The notes under the pieces are model-generated. The model ran no database searches. It worked only from the letters and a program-made list of their open reading frames with translations, and was not told the DNA's origin. A stretch of DNA of 12,314 bases, taken from an uncultured bacterium (GTDB lineage Bacteria > Bacillota_A > Clostridia > Oscillospirales > Oscillospiraceae). The stretch's first letter is position 1; every line of letters begins with the position of its first letter. The stretch spans positions 1-12,314 of the forward strand of contig CAMEHJ010000011.1 in NCBI GenBank assembly GCA_945917385.1. The letters run 5' to 3'. This document shows, piece after piece, positions 5,959 to 12,285 of the stretch. Position numbers and translations under genes: made by a program.

Positions 5959-7575
5959 TCAACCGTAAACCTGTCTTCCGTATTTGCCGGCGTGTTCCGG
6001 CGGAGCGGCCTTCGTACACTTGGGGTCGAGCCAGTAGAAGCTGTATTCCTGATAGTTGTAGCCCATCTCTTCACGAAGCTGCTCGTACCGCGGTACCCAA
6101 TAGTATTTGGGCTCCTCCGGGTCATAGCGGGTGTAGCGCCAGTAGTCGTCCACCGGGTCGATGGCGGTGGTGTTGACATTACATCCGGGCTGTCTGCTCT
6201 TCATCTCGGCAATCTGCTCTGCCGGGACGGAGGTGTCTCTGCCTATCCAGAAGCGGTCAAGCGGAATATCGTACATTGAGGATATGTCCGTTATATTGGG
6301 ACAGCAGACGATATTGAAATCCCTGAGCGCGGTGCAGGCGGAGAGCATTGAGATATCCGAAACGTTTGTGGAGTTCAGCTCAAGGTAGTTGAGCTTCGGG
6401 CACTTTGCGAGGCCGGAGATATCCGTGATGCCTGTCATCGCAATTATACACGCCTCAAGGTCGGGCATATAGTGCAGAAATTCTCCGGTTGTAATCTCAT
6501 CGTTATGGCCAATGTCGAGGTATTTGACCTTGGTGCAGTATTTCAGCACCCATGCGGTCTCGTCCGTTATCATGCCGCCGACCGTCGGCTTGGAGGCGAG
6601 GATGCGTTCGGCATCCGTGCGCACGCTGTAATTCTCCCCGAACCAGACACGCCATATGATATCGACATTCGGGTTGTCCGCGCGCATTTTTTCAAGCGCC
6701 TCATAGCTCACGCCGGTCGTGTCCATGTCGAGCGTGCGCAGATTTTTCATCATCGGCAGAACGCGGCTTATCTGCGCGCCGTTGTCGCTCATTTCAACGT
6801 AGCTGAAGTCAAGCTCCTCGGCGTTCAGATTCGTCTCCCTGCCGTAGAGCGTTATTGGGTAGTCGATGGTCACATTGGGCTTATCCTTTGCGAGCGCGGC
6901 AATATTGTCCAGCGTGAACGCACTGCCGAGTGTTACGCTTGTGAGTTTATCAAGGCAGGCCGCCACCGCCAGCGCATCGTCAACGCCGTCGCTGCCGATA
7001 TCGGTCAGGTCAAGGCTCTCCGCGTCGGGAGAGATGACGCTTCCGTTCAAATCAAAGCTGAACTCGAAACTTGCGCCGGGCAGCTTCTCTTTCAGACTTT
7101 TTACGTCCGCCATCTGCATCCCCGTACCCCCGACGGCGCCGAGCTTCACCGATGTGACGTTCTTCATATATGCAAGCGCGTCGAGCAGCGCCGGAACGTC
7201 CCCCGACGAATAGGAGGACAGGTCAAGCTCCGTAACATTATTGTCAAGCGTTTCCCCGTTCGGCATCCGCACGTCGTACTTCACCTGCACATCGGGATTT
7301 GCCTCTGCCCACACGGCAATCTGCTCCGCACAGTCGCTGCCCCGGAAATCCGCCTCTTTAAGTTCTGCGAAATGGCCGAGCATCTGAAGGTCGCTCGATT
7401 TGATTTTGCCGGAGATCGTCTCGCTGGTGATCGGGTAGTTGCCGAGTGAGAGCTTCACTCTCGGCTGACCGAACAGCGTCTCCGTCTCGGTGGATTCGTG
7501 CACAGGGCCGGAGATACAGAGCACTGTAAAAATAGCGGCATACAGTATCGCCGGAAGTGCGTGGTGCTTTCCCAT
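5959..7575 (-). CDS. Large exported LRR protein, first gene of the LRR operon
   Basis: The 538-aa product is the longest of the three paralogues. Residues 6-23 are hydrophobic after a His-Lys-rich start, but there is neither a proper lipobox nor an A-x-A site, so it could be a signal anchor or a poorly defined signal peptide. Four ~60-residue units follow (about 62-110, 115-178, 186-246 and 253-313), typically LDLSS...L..V.LG...D...L....P....Y...L.G, the last ending WRVWFG. The common module is at about 345-520, with YLDIGHN, an LRR stretch that is weaker than in the other two paralogues, WIGRDTSVPAEQI, YWRYTR and FYWLDP. AGGAG lies 9 nt before the ATG, which follows its own promoter. No enzyme motif is seen and the function is unknown. 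Confidence 0.87.
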   Translation of the reverse strand: MGKHHALPAILYAAIFTVLCISGPVHESTETETLFGQPRVKLSLGNYPITSETISGKIKSSDLQMLGHFAELKEADFRGSDCAEQIAVWAEANPDVQVKYDVRMPNGETLDNNVTELDLSSYSSGDVPALLDALAYMKNVTSVKLGAVGGTGMQMADVKSLKEKLPGASFEFSFDLNGSVISPDAESLDLTDIGSDGVDDALAVAACLDKLTSVTLGSAFTLDNIAALAKDKPNVTIDYPITLYGRETNLNAEELDFSYVEMSDNGAQISRVLPMMKNLRTLDMDTTGVSYEALEKMRADNPNVDIIWRVWFGENYSVRTDAERILASKPTVGGMITDETAWVLKYCTKVKYLDIGHNDEITTGEFLHYMPDLEACIIAMTGITDISGLAKCPKLNYLELNSTNVSDISMLSACTALRDFNIVCCPNITDISSMYDIPLDRFWIGRDTSVPAEQIAEMKSRQPGCNVNTTAIDPVDDYWRYTRYDPEEPKYYWVPRYEQLREEMGYNYQEYSFYWLDPKCTKAAPPEHAGKYGRQVYG

Positions 7576-7610
7576 GGTAAAATTCTCCTGAATACTTTAT
7601 TCATCTTAAT

Positions 7611-7639
7611 AGTATAACATTGCCCTGTGTTATTTGCAA
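7611..7639 (-). promoter_or_regulatory. Promoter of the LRR operon
   Basis: TTGCAA (7634-7639) and TATACT (7611-7616) are 17 bp apart, with a TGT extended -10 element just before TATACT. The first LRR start codon is about 35 nt downstream of the -10. Confidence 0.7.
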
Positions 7640-7717
7640 GAATCCGCGCCGGTCTGTTAAGAAAATTTTGTCTTTGCATCTCCCCCGCCCGCGCAGGCTT
7701 GCCGATTCGGGAACATG

Positions 7718-7751
7718 AAACCGGACGCGGGAAAACGCCCGCGCCCGGTTT
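7718..7751 (-). terminator. Hairpin after the kinase gene, probable weak terminator
   Basis: The arms AAACCGGACGCGGG (7718-7731) and CCCGCGCCCGGTTT (7738-7751) pair along 14 bp with one wobble or mismatch, 2 nt after the kinase stop codon. The minus-strand tail has only GGTTTCATGTT, so termination may be leaky and some transcripts may continue into the LRR operon. Confidence 0.55.
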
Positions 7752-7753
7752 GT

Positions 7754-10045
7754 TTATTTGGGGAGCTTGATGTCTGTCCAGTCACTGACGTCGCATTGAC
7801 CGAAGAAATTATATCCCACAGCCACCACTGTGCCATCGGATTTCAGACCGATTGTGTGTGCACCTCTTGCGCTGACAGCTACAATGTCTGTCCAGCCGCT
7901 GACATCGCACTGGCCATACTCGTTATTCCCCACAGCCACCACTGTACCGTCAGACTTAAGGCCTACAGTGTAGTTCCATTCTGCGCTGACAGCCACGATG
8001 TCTGTCCAGCCGCTGACATTGCACTGGCCATCCCCGTTCCATCCCACAGCCACCAACGTACCATCGCTTTTCAGTCCTACGGTATGGAAATATCCTACGC
8101 TGACGGCCACAATGTCTGTCCAACCGCTGACATCGCACTGGCCATAGTTGTTTTTTCCCACAGCCACCACCGTGCCGTCGGATTTCAGTCCTACGGTGTG
8201 GTAATATCCCGCGCTGACGGCTACGATATCTTTCCAACCGCTGACATCGCACTTGCCAAAGTGATTATTTCCCACAGCCACCACCGTGCCGTCGGATTTC
8301 AGTCCTACAGTATAGAAATATCCTGCGCTGACAGCTACAATATCTTTCCAACCGCTGACATTGCACTGGCCATCGTCGTTTTCTCCCACAGCCACCACCG
8401 TGCCGTCGGTTTTTAGTCCTACCGTTTGGTACCATCCTGCGCTGACGGCCACAATGTCTTTCCAGCCGCTGACATTGCACGCAATATCGTATTTTCCCCC
8501 CGCAGCCACCACTGTGCCGTCGGTCTTCAGGCCTACGGTATGGCTATATCCTGCGCTGACAGACTCTCGAAACGCTACTTCGTCCCAGTATTCAAAGCTC
8601 CGCTCACGGGAATCCCGAAAATCACCCAGTTTTCCGAAGGCAATGGCGGCTTCCGCCGTTTTTCCCTTGTTGGCAAGTTCTGCGGCGGCATCATACTGCT
8701 CCTGTATGCGCTCCCGAATCCAATTTTCACTGTCCCGATACCCGTTTAGTGACTCAAATACCGCGATTGCTTCCTCGTACTTTCCTTCCTCCATCAAAGC
8801 AAGTGCCGCAATATACCTTTCTTCCAAAACAGCCGCTTCGCAGTCTTTGATTTTCTGCGTGCTGTCTTTATAGTCTCCGATTTCCTCAAAGGCCGCAATT
8901 GCTTCCTCGTACCGCCCATGATTCATCAGGGATACCGCGTTGTTGTATTTTATTGTGGGTATGATAACGAAATTTGTCAAAATCGCCGCCGCGATTATCG
9001 CACAGACCGCCGGAATGATGCGTTTGAGCAGCTTCCTGTCAGTGTCCGTATTCGTCTCTTTCGTCTCTTTCGGCATTGCCGCCTGCAAAGCTTTTTGGAA
9101 ATCGGCCATGGTCTGATACCGCTTGTTGGCGTCCACCTGCAGAGCCTTGAGCAGAACCTTCTCTGTCCTGCCGGGCATATTCACATTGAGTGCGGCCGGC
9201 GTCAGCAGCTCGTCCTCATCTATGCGCGAAATCGCGTCCGGGGGGACCTTACCCGTGACGGCGTAGTAGATCGTTGCCGCGAGGGAATACACATCGGTGA
9301 ACGGGCCCTGTCTGCCGCGGCGCAGATACTGCTCCTTCGGGGAAAAGCCCTCCTTGCGGATAATGTCAAGGCTCTTGGTTTTCTCGCCGGTGGAGTACCG
9401 CGCTGCGCCGAAGTCGATGAGCTTTGCCGTCTCGTCCCTGCCGATAAGGATATTGTCGGGTGCAATGTCCCGGTGTACGATGCCCTTGGCGTGTACCGAG
9501 TCCAGCGCGCTCATCACCGGCATCAGCAGCTCACAGGCCTTTTCCATGCTGATCCTGCCGCCGTGTCTGCGCGCATAGCTTTTCAGACTCTCGCCGTCCA
9601 CATACTCCATCACGAAGTACGCGGTGTTGTTCTCCTCAAAATAGCTGTACACCTGTACGATATTCTTATTGCCGCGAAACTCCGCAAGGGTCTTGGCCTC
9701 GGCAAGGAACTTGTTTCTGCCCTGTTCAAAATACTCGCGGCGCTCATCGGTATAGGGCTGCACGGGAAAGCTTCCCTCCGCTCGGTTCGCGATCTCGTGC
9801 GGGAAAAACTCCTTGACCGCCACGCGCTCTGCGTTTCTGTCGTCCCACGCGGCATAGGTTATGCCGAAGCCGCCCTGTCCGAGCACCCGGCCTATAATGT
9901 ACCGGCCGTTGAGAATACTGCCGGGGCGAAGCGAAGTCGGATACTTTTCTCTCTGCGTCTCGATATCGTTGCCGCAGCACGGACACACGTTTCCGTATTT
10001 ATCCGTGTCATACTCATGCCCGTATTTGCATCGTTGGATTGCCAT
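7754..10045 (-). CDS. Zinc-ribbon Ser/Thr kinase with TM segment, TPR-like repeats and RCC1-like propeller
   Basis: The 763-aa product phosphorylates Ser/Thr on unknown targets. Domain order: zinc ribbon with Cys7, Cys21, Cys23 and Cys24; a Hanks-type kinase at about 50-320 with glycine loop GQGGFG (57-62), Lys78 (VAVK), Glu116, HRDIAPDN (191-198), DFG (211-213) and Asp251, so all catalytic residues are present; one membrane segment at about 343-363; three TPR-like repeats (about 368-490) ending in Y-K/R-D-S or F-R-D-S; and seven RCC1-like repeats of 38 aa (496-763), enough for one seven-bladed propeller. This layout puts the kinase inside and the propeller outside, suggesting a receptor-like sensor. 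ATG 10045 is chosen over an in-frame GTG at 10051 because AGGGTG, which overlaps that GTG, fits 5 nt before it. No phosphatase or FHA partner is in the window. The LRR operon follows downstream. Confidence 0.9.
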   Translation of the reverse strand: MAIQRCKYGHEYDTDKYGNVCPCCGNDIETQREKYPTSLRPGSILNGRYIIGRVLGQGGFGITYAAWDDRNAERVAVKEFFPHEIANRAEGSFPVQPYTDERREYFEQGRNKFLAEAKTLAEFRGNKNIVQVYSYFEENNTAYFVMEYVDGESLKSYARRHGGRISMEKACELLMPVMSALDSVHAKGIVHRDIAPDNILIGRDETAKLIDFGAARYSTGEKTKSLDIIRKEGFSPKEQYLRRGRQGPFTDVYSLAATIYYAVTGKVPPDAISRIDEDELLTPAALNVNMPGRTEKVLLKALQVDANKRYQTMADFQKALQAAMPKETKETNTDTDRKLLKRIIPAVCAIIAAAILTNFVIIPTIKYNNAVSLMNHGRYEEAIAAFEEIGDYKDSTQKIKDCEAAVLEERYIAALALMEEGKYEEAIAVFESLNGYRDSENWIRERIQEQYDAAAELANKGKTAEAAIAFGKLGDFRDSRERSFEYWDEVAFRESVSAGYSHTVGLKTDGTVVAAGGKYDIACNVSGWKDIVAVSAGWYQTVGLKTDGTVVAVGENDDGQCNVSGWKDIVAVSAGYFYTVGLKSDGTVVAVGNNHFGKCDVSGWKDIVAVSAGYYHTVGLKSDGTVVAVGKNNYGQCDVSGWTDIVAVSVGYFHTVGLKSDGTLVAVGWNGDGQCNVSGWTDIVAVSAEWNYTVGLKSDGTVVAVGNNEYGQCDVSGWTDIVAVSARGAHTIGLKSDGTVVAVGYNFFGQCDVSDWTDIKLPK
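7757..8560 (-). repeat. Seven tandem 114-bp repeats encoding the RCC1-like array
   Basis: Each 114-bp unit encodes 38 residues with the framework VSAG...TVGLK.DGTVVAVG....GQC.VSGW.DIVA. Units 3 and 4 share an exact stretch of more than 30 bp (near 8158-8195 and 8272-8309) at a 114-bp offset. Outer units 1, 6 and 7 carry more synonymous changes. The short variable patches are at unit residues 5-7 and 22-27. Confidence 0.9.
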
Positions 10046-10149
10046 TTCCACACCCTGCCAATCTCTTTGTTGAAGCCCGCCCCGCCGACCTTATTTTTGC
10101 TTGTCTCTGACTTCGGGACAAATTTATCCATTATTTCTATTACTTCCAT
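9892..10149 (-). CDS. Candidate small ORF overlapping the kinase start, doubtful
   Basis: An 85-codon frame starts at ATG 10149, 11 nt after AAGGAGG, and overlaps the first ~50 kinase codons in another frame. The first ~33 codons (MEVIEIMDKF...) lie before the kinase start; the rest is probably forced by the kinase sequence and is Arg- and Ser-rich, as shadow frames often are. It could be a leader ORF coupled to the weakly initiated kinase. The ATG overlaps a TATAAT, so a transcript from that promoter would not contain it. No family is recognised. Confidence 0.25.
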   Translation of the reverse strand: MEVIEIMDKFVPKSETSKNKVGGAGFNKEIGRVWKWQSNDANTGMSMTRINTETCVRAAATISRRREKSIRLRFAPAVFSTAGTL

Positions 10150-10175
10150 TATATGCCGTCCCTCCTTTTTAACAA
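10148..10175 (-). promoter_or_regulatory. Candidate promoter of the kinase gene
   Basis: TTGTTA (10170-10175) and a perfect TATAAT (10148-10153) are 16 bp apart, giving a leader of about 95 nt before the kinase ATG. The spacer contains AAGGAGG, so the same bases could serve as a ribosome binding site on a longer transcript. Confidence 0.55.
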
Positions 10176-10177
10176 GT

Positions 10178-10209
10178 TACCAAAAATGCACAAAAACCTA
10201 CCAAAAATG
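10178..10209. promoter_or_regulatory. Direct-repeat operator candidate upstream of the kinase promoter
   Basis: TACCAAAAATG occurs at 10178-10188 and again at 10199-10209, exactly 21 bp apart (two helical turns). The nearer copy begins 2 bp upstream of the -35. This placement suits an activator; the regulator is unknown. Confidence 0.45.
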
Positions 10210-10298
10210 GCAATTCTCCCGTTTCCTGCGCAGAGCGCTTCTGCCCCCCGATCCGGCAAGGTTTTTCCCTCCACTCCCCCGCGTTCCCTTTTTCAGCG

Positions 10299-10332
10299 CA
10301 AAAAAATCCCTGCCGCGATTGCGGCAGGGATT
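10299..10332 (-). terminator. Terminator of the rpsF-ssb-rpsR operon
   Basis: A perfect 12-bp stem, AATCCCTGCCGC paired with GCGGCAGGGATT around a 4-nt loop, runs into seven T on the minus strand, 11 nt after the rpsR stop codon. Confidence 0.92.
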
Positions 10333-10343
10333 CGGTTTCGTTA

Positions 10344-10583
10344 TCAGTCGGTGACGTAGGGCAGAAGAGCGATCTGACGGGATCTCTTGATTGCCTCGGT
10401 CAGCTCGCGCTGATGCATTGCGCACACGCCGGTAGTGCGGCGGGGCAGGATCTTCGCGCGCTCGGAAATGTAGCGCTTGAGCTTGACAGTATCTTTATAG
10501 TCGATGCTGGTAGCCTTGTCAACACAGAACTGGCATACTTTTCTGCGCTTGCGGTTCTTGGGGTTGTTCTTATCGAAAGCCAT
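10344..10583 (-). CDS. rpsR: 30S ribosomal protein S18
   Basis: The 79-aa product has the usual S18 length and sequence, including [42 protein letters not shown] and [12 protein letters not shown]18 binds the 30S platform as a complex with S6. This copy keeps the metal-binding pattern Cys17-x2-Cys20 plus Cys54-x2-His57, the zinc (C+) form. In bacteria with both forms, the C- form is typically made under zinc shortage. AAGGAGG lies 8 nt before the ATG. It is the last gene of the operon, 44 bp after ssb. Confidence 0.97.
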   Translation of the reverse strand: MAFDKNNPKNRKRRKVCQFCVDKATSIDYKDTVKLKRYISERAKILPRRTTGVCAMHQRELTEAIKRSRQIALLPYVTD

Positions 10584-10627
10584 AGCTGTATCCTCCTTAT
10601 TAAAATATCACTGATGTCATATCAGCA

Positions 10628-11083
10628 TTAAAACGGCAGGTCACCGTCTTCGTCGCCCAGCTCCTGGAAGGGACTCTGTGCGGAAGCGGCGCCGCGCGGC
10701 GGCTCATATCCGCCGTAGGAATTGCCGTATGCGGCGGTGGTGCCGCGGTTGTCGCTGTCGCGGCGGCTTTCACCGAAGTAGACATTCTCCGCAACAACCT
10801 CTGCGGCGGTGCGGTTGTTGCCCTCACGGTCCTGATACGAGCGTATCTGGAGACGGCCGGAGACAACTGCCATACTGCCCTTGTGGAAGTACTTGCTGAC
10901 GAAGTCTGCGGTGGAGCGCCATGCGACGCAGTTGATGAAGTCGGTCTGCTTTTCGCCGCTGTCTCTGCTCTGGAAATCACGGTCCACAGCGAGGGTGAAC
11001 GACGCAACCGCAGTCTGACTCTGGGTGTGCCTGAGCTCAGGCTCTCTGGTCAGGCGGCCCATAATGGTGATGTGATTAAGCAT
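10628..11083 (-). CDS. ssb: Single-stranded DNA-binding protein
   Basis: The 151-aa protein coats single-stranded DNA during replication, recombination and repair. The OB fold covers about residues 1-108 (MLNHITIMGRLTREPELR, FINCVAWR, KGSMAVVSGRLQ, VVAENVYFGE). A flexible Gly/Tyr/Ser linker follows, then the acidic tip DGDLPF, which recruits partner proteins and matches the usual DDDIPF pattern. AAGGAG lies 7 nt before the ATG and overlaps the rpsF stop codon (11-bp gap), so translation is likely coupled. The position between rpsF and rpsR is the classic one and indicates the housekeeping copy. Confidence 0.97.
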   Translation of the reverse strand: MLNHITIMGRLTREPELRHTQSQTAVASFTLAVDRDFQSRDSGEKQTDFINCVAWRSTADFVSKYFHKGSMAVVSGRLQIRSYQDREGNNRTAAEVVAENVYFGESRRDSDNRGTTAAYGNSYGGYEPPRGAASAQSPFQELGDEDGDLPF

Positions 11084-11094
11084 ACGCTCGCTCC

Positions 11095-11391
11095 TTACTC
11101 TGCGCGCAGGGTGATCAGGCGACGCATGATGCCCTCAGTGATACCGAGAATACGGTCCAGCTCTGCGGGGAAGTCGGGGTTGCTGGAGAACTTCATAAGC
11201 ACATAGTAGCCCTCGGAAATGTAGTTGATCTCGTAAGCGAGCTTGCGCTTACCCATCTCCTCCATCTCTTCAAGAGTACCATTGGCTTCGACGAGCGCTT
11301 TGAACTTCTCAACGACCGCCGCGGTCTCCTCCTCGGAGAGGTTGGGGTTGATGATGTACATTACCTCATACTTTTCGATTGCTTTTGCCAT
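11095..11391 (-). CDS. rpsF: 30S ribosomal protein S6
   Basis: The 98-aa product is full length for S6, which pairs with S18 on the 30S platform. Family signatures are KYEVMYIINPNLSEEE at the start, GKRKLAYEIN in the middle and EGYYVLMKF followed by RILGITEGIMRRLITLR at the end. AAGGAGG lies 7 nt before the ATG. It is the first gene of rpsF-ssb-rpsR, behind a near-consensus promoter and a structured ~70-nt leader that may mediate S6:S18 feedback. Confidence 0.97.
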   Translation of the reverse strand: MAKAIEKYEVMYIINPNLSEEETAAVVEKFKALVEANGTLEEMEEMGKRKLAYEINYISEGYYVLMKFSSNPDFPAELDRILGITEGIMRRLITLRAE

Positions 11392-11416
11392 GGTTGCACC
11401 TCCTTCTGGTCATTTG

Positions 11417-11463
11417 GCCCCCGCTCTCGGCGGGAGCAAGGATAAGCCCGTCTGCCGACAGGC
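11417..11463 (-). promoter_or_regulatory. Two-hairpin leader of rpsF, candidate S6:S18 autoregulatory RNA
   Basis: In mRNA order, hairpin A (11463-11446) pairs GCCTGTC with GACGGGC around GGCA and begins at the expected transcription start. Hairpin B (11437-11417) pairs GCTCCCGC with GCGGGGGC around CGAGA and ends about 15 nt before the ribosome binding site. rpsF leaders are known to bind the S6:S18 complex through a motif containing CCG. CCG occurs in hairpin B, but I could not confirm the consensus fold. Confidence 0.45.
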
Positions 11464-11469
11464 TATATA

Positions 11470-11497
11470 ATTATAGCGTTTTTTCTCAAAATGTCAA
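11470..11497 (-). promoter_or_regulatory. Promoter of the rpsF-ssb-rpsR operon
   Basis: TTGACA (11492-11497) and TATAAT (11470-11475) are both perfect and 16 bp apart, as expected for a strong housekeeping promoter. Confidence 0.85.
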
Positions 11498-11504
11498 TAG
11501 TTTT

Positions 11505-11550
11505 GCAATAATAAAATAATAAATCCCGCGAAAATCGCGGGATTTATTAT
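11505..11550 (-). terminator. Terminator of the zinc-ribbon Ig-like gene
   Basis: A perfect 16-bp stem (11516-11531 with 11535-11550) with a 3-nt loop contains TCGCGGG/CCCGCGA and is followed by a T-rich tail. It lies 13 nt after the stop codon and just upstream of the rpsF promoter, so the units are insulated. Confidence 0.9.
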
Positions 11551-11563
11551 CGGTTTGACGTTT

Positions 11564-12214
11564 TTACTTGACGCAGTAGACCGTGATGGTCTTCGTGACG
11601 CCGAGGCATTCCGCCGTAAGCCTTACGCCTCCGCCGATCGTGCCGAGGATTTCGACCTCGCAGCTCAGATCGCCGGTGGAAGTGACCTTGAGGATTTCCT
11701 CGTTGTCAACGCTCCAGTTGACCTTTACGCCCTGGATGGTGAGCGGCAGGACCTGCGCCGTCAACGGGACGGGCTCGTCCCCGAGGTGCATCAGGAAGTC
11801 CGTTTCCTTCTCCTGCTCATAGTACATTATGCGGATTTTTTCGACGGTGGGGGTGGGTGTGGGCGGCGGTGTGGGGGCTGCCTCAACCGTGGGAGGCGCT
11901 TCCGTGACCACAGGGGGAGTTGCAATGTTTGGGTCCTTCTTGGATGAGACGTCGGCGCCATCAAGGCTGGTGGACACCATGACGATAACTGCGAGGATAA
12001 CGGCAGCGACAAGAATAAGCCCGAAGATAAGCTGCCACTTGGTATTTGTCTCGGCACGCTCGTAAGCGACGGTGCCTTTCACCGTGCCGGGCGTCGTTCC
12101 GGGGGTACGGCCGCTCTGCGAAACGCGGCGCGTGCCGCAGCTCGGACAGCGGCTGCGAAGAGAAGAAAACGTCTGCCCGCAGCGGCGACATTTTACTTCA
12201 GGAATCAAGTTCAT
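11564..12214 (-). CDS. Zinc-ribbon membrane protein with extracytoplasmic Ig-like domain
   Basis: The 216-aa product opens with a four-Cys zinc ribbon (C9-R-R-C12 and C23-P-S-C26). A basic Gly/Thr linker and one membrane segment (about 61-81) follow. A Pro/Thr/Glu stalk (about 98-122) leads to a C-terminal β domain (about 123-216) with VNWSVDNEEILKV and LTAECLGVTKTITV, which resembles bacterial Ig-like (Big2) folds. The zinc ribbon should be inside and the Ig-like domain outside. GGAGG lies 7 nt before the ATG. It has its own promoter and terminator, so it is a single-gene unit. Proteins of this plan are common and unassigned in Clostridia. The architecture parallels the kinase at 7754-10045, but there is no catalytic domain. 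Confidence 0.85.
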   Translation of the reverse strand: MNLIPEVKCRRCGQTFSSLRSRCPSCGTRRVSQSGRTPGTTPGTVKGTVAYERAETNTKWQLIFGLILVAAVILAVIVMVSTSLDGADVSSKKDPNIATPPVVTEAPPTVEAAPTPPPTPTPTVEKIRIMYYEQEKETDFLMHLGDEPVPLTAQVLPLTIQGVKVNWSVDNEEILKVTSTGDLSCEVEILGTIGGGVRLTAECLGVTKTITVYCVK

Positions 12215-12263
12215 ACAAGTTCCTCCGTTCTATTTACCGATGGAGATATGCAAGGAAGCGTAA

Positions 12264-12281
12264 AAGTGCATAAATGTACTT
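12264..12281. promoter_or_regulatory. Inverted repeat at the transcription start, candidate operator
   Basis: AAGTGCAT-AA-ATGTACTT is an 8-bp inverted repeat with one mismatch, with further symmetric TA/TA bases outside. It lies about 4 bp downstream of the -10, over the likely start point, which is a typical repressor position. The regulator is unknown. Confidence 0.35.
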
Positions 12282-12285
12282 GTAA

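Noticed and set aside
6472..7449. Plus-strand open frame of 325 codons opposite the first LRR gene
   Set aside because: It is His- and Arg-rich with no motif or start signal. The minus frame has the paralogue evidence.
7715..8416. Plus-strand repetitive frame with repeated Ser-His-Ser-His motifs
   Set aside because: Its repeats are the reverse complement of the RCC1-like units, so the periodicity is inherited from the real gene.
7757..8560. CRISPR array or diversity-generating retroelement
   Set aside because: The repeats are coding, 114 bp long and directly joined, with no spacers. No cas gene, reverse transcriptase or template repeat is present, and the variation is not limited to adenines.
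8918..10354. Plus-strand open frame of 478 codons opposite the kinase gene
   Set aside because: It mirrors the kinase, whose motifs are unmistakable, and runs on through the terminator of the ribosomal operon. It has no domain and no ribosome binding site, and is a shadow caused by codon bias.
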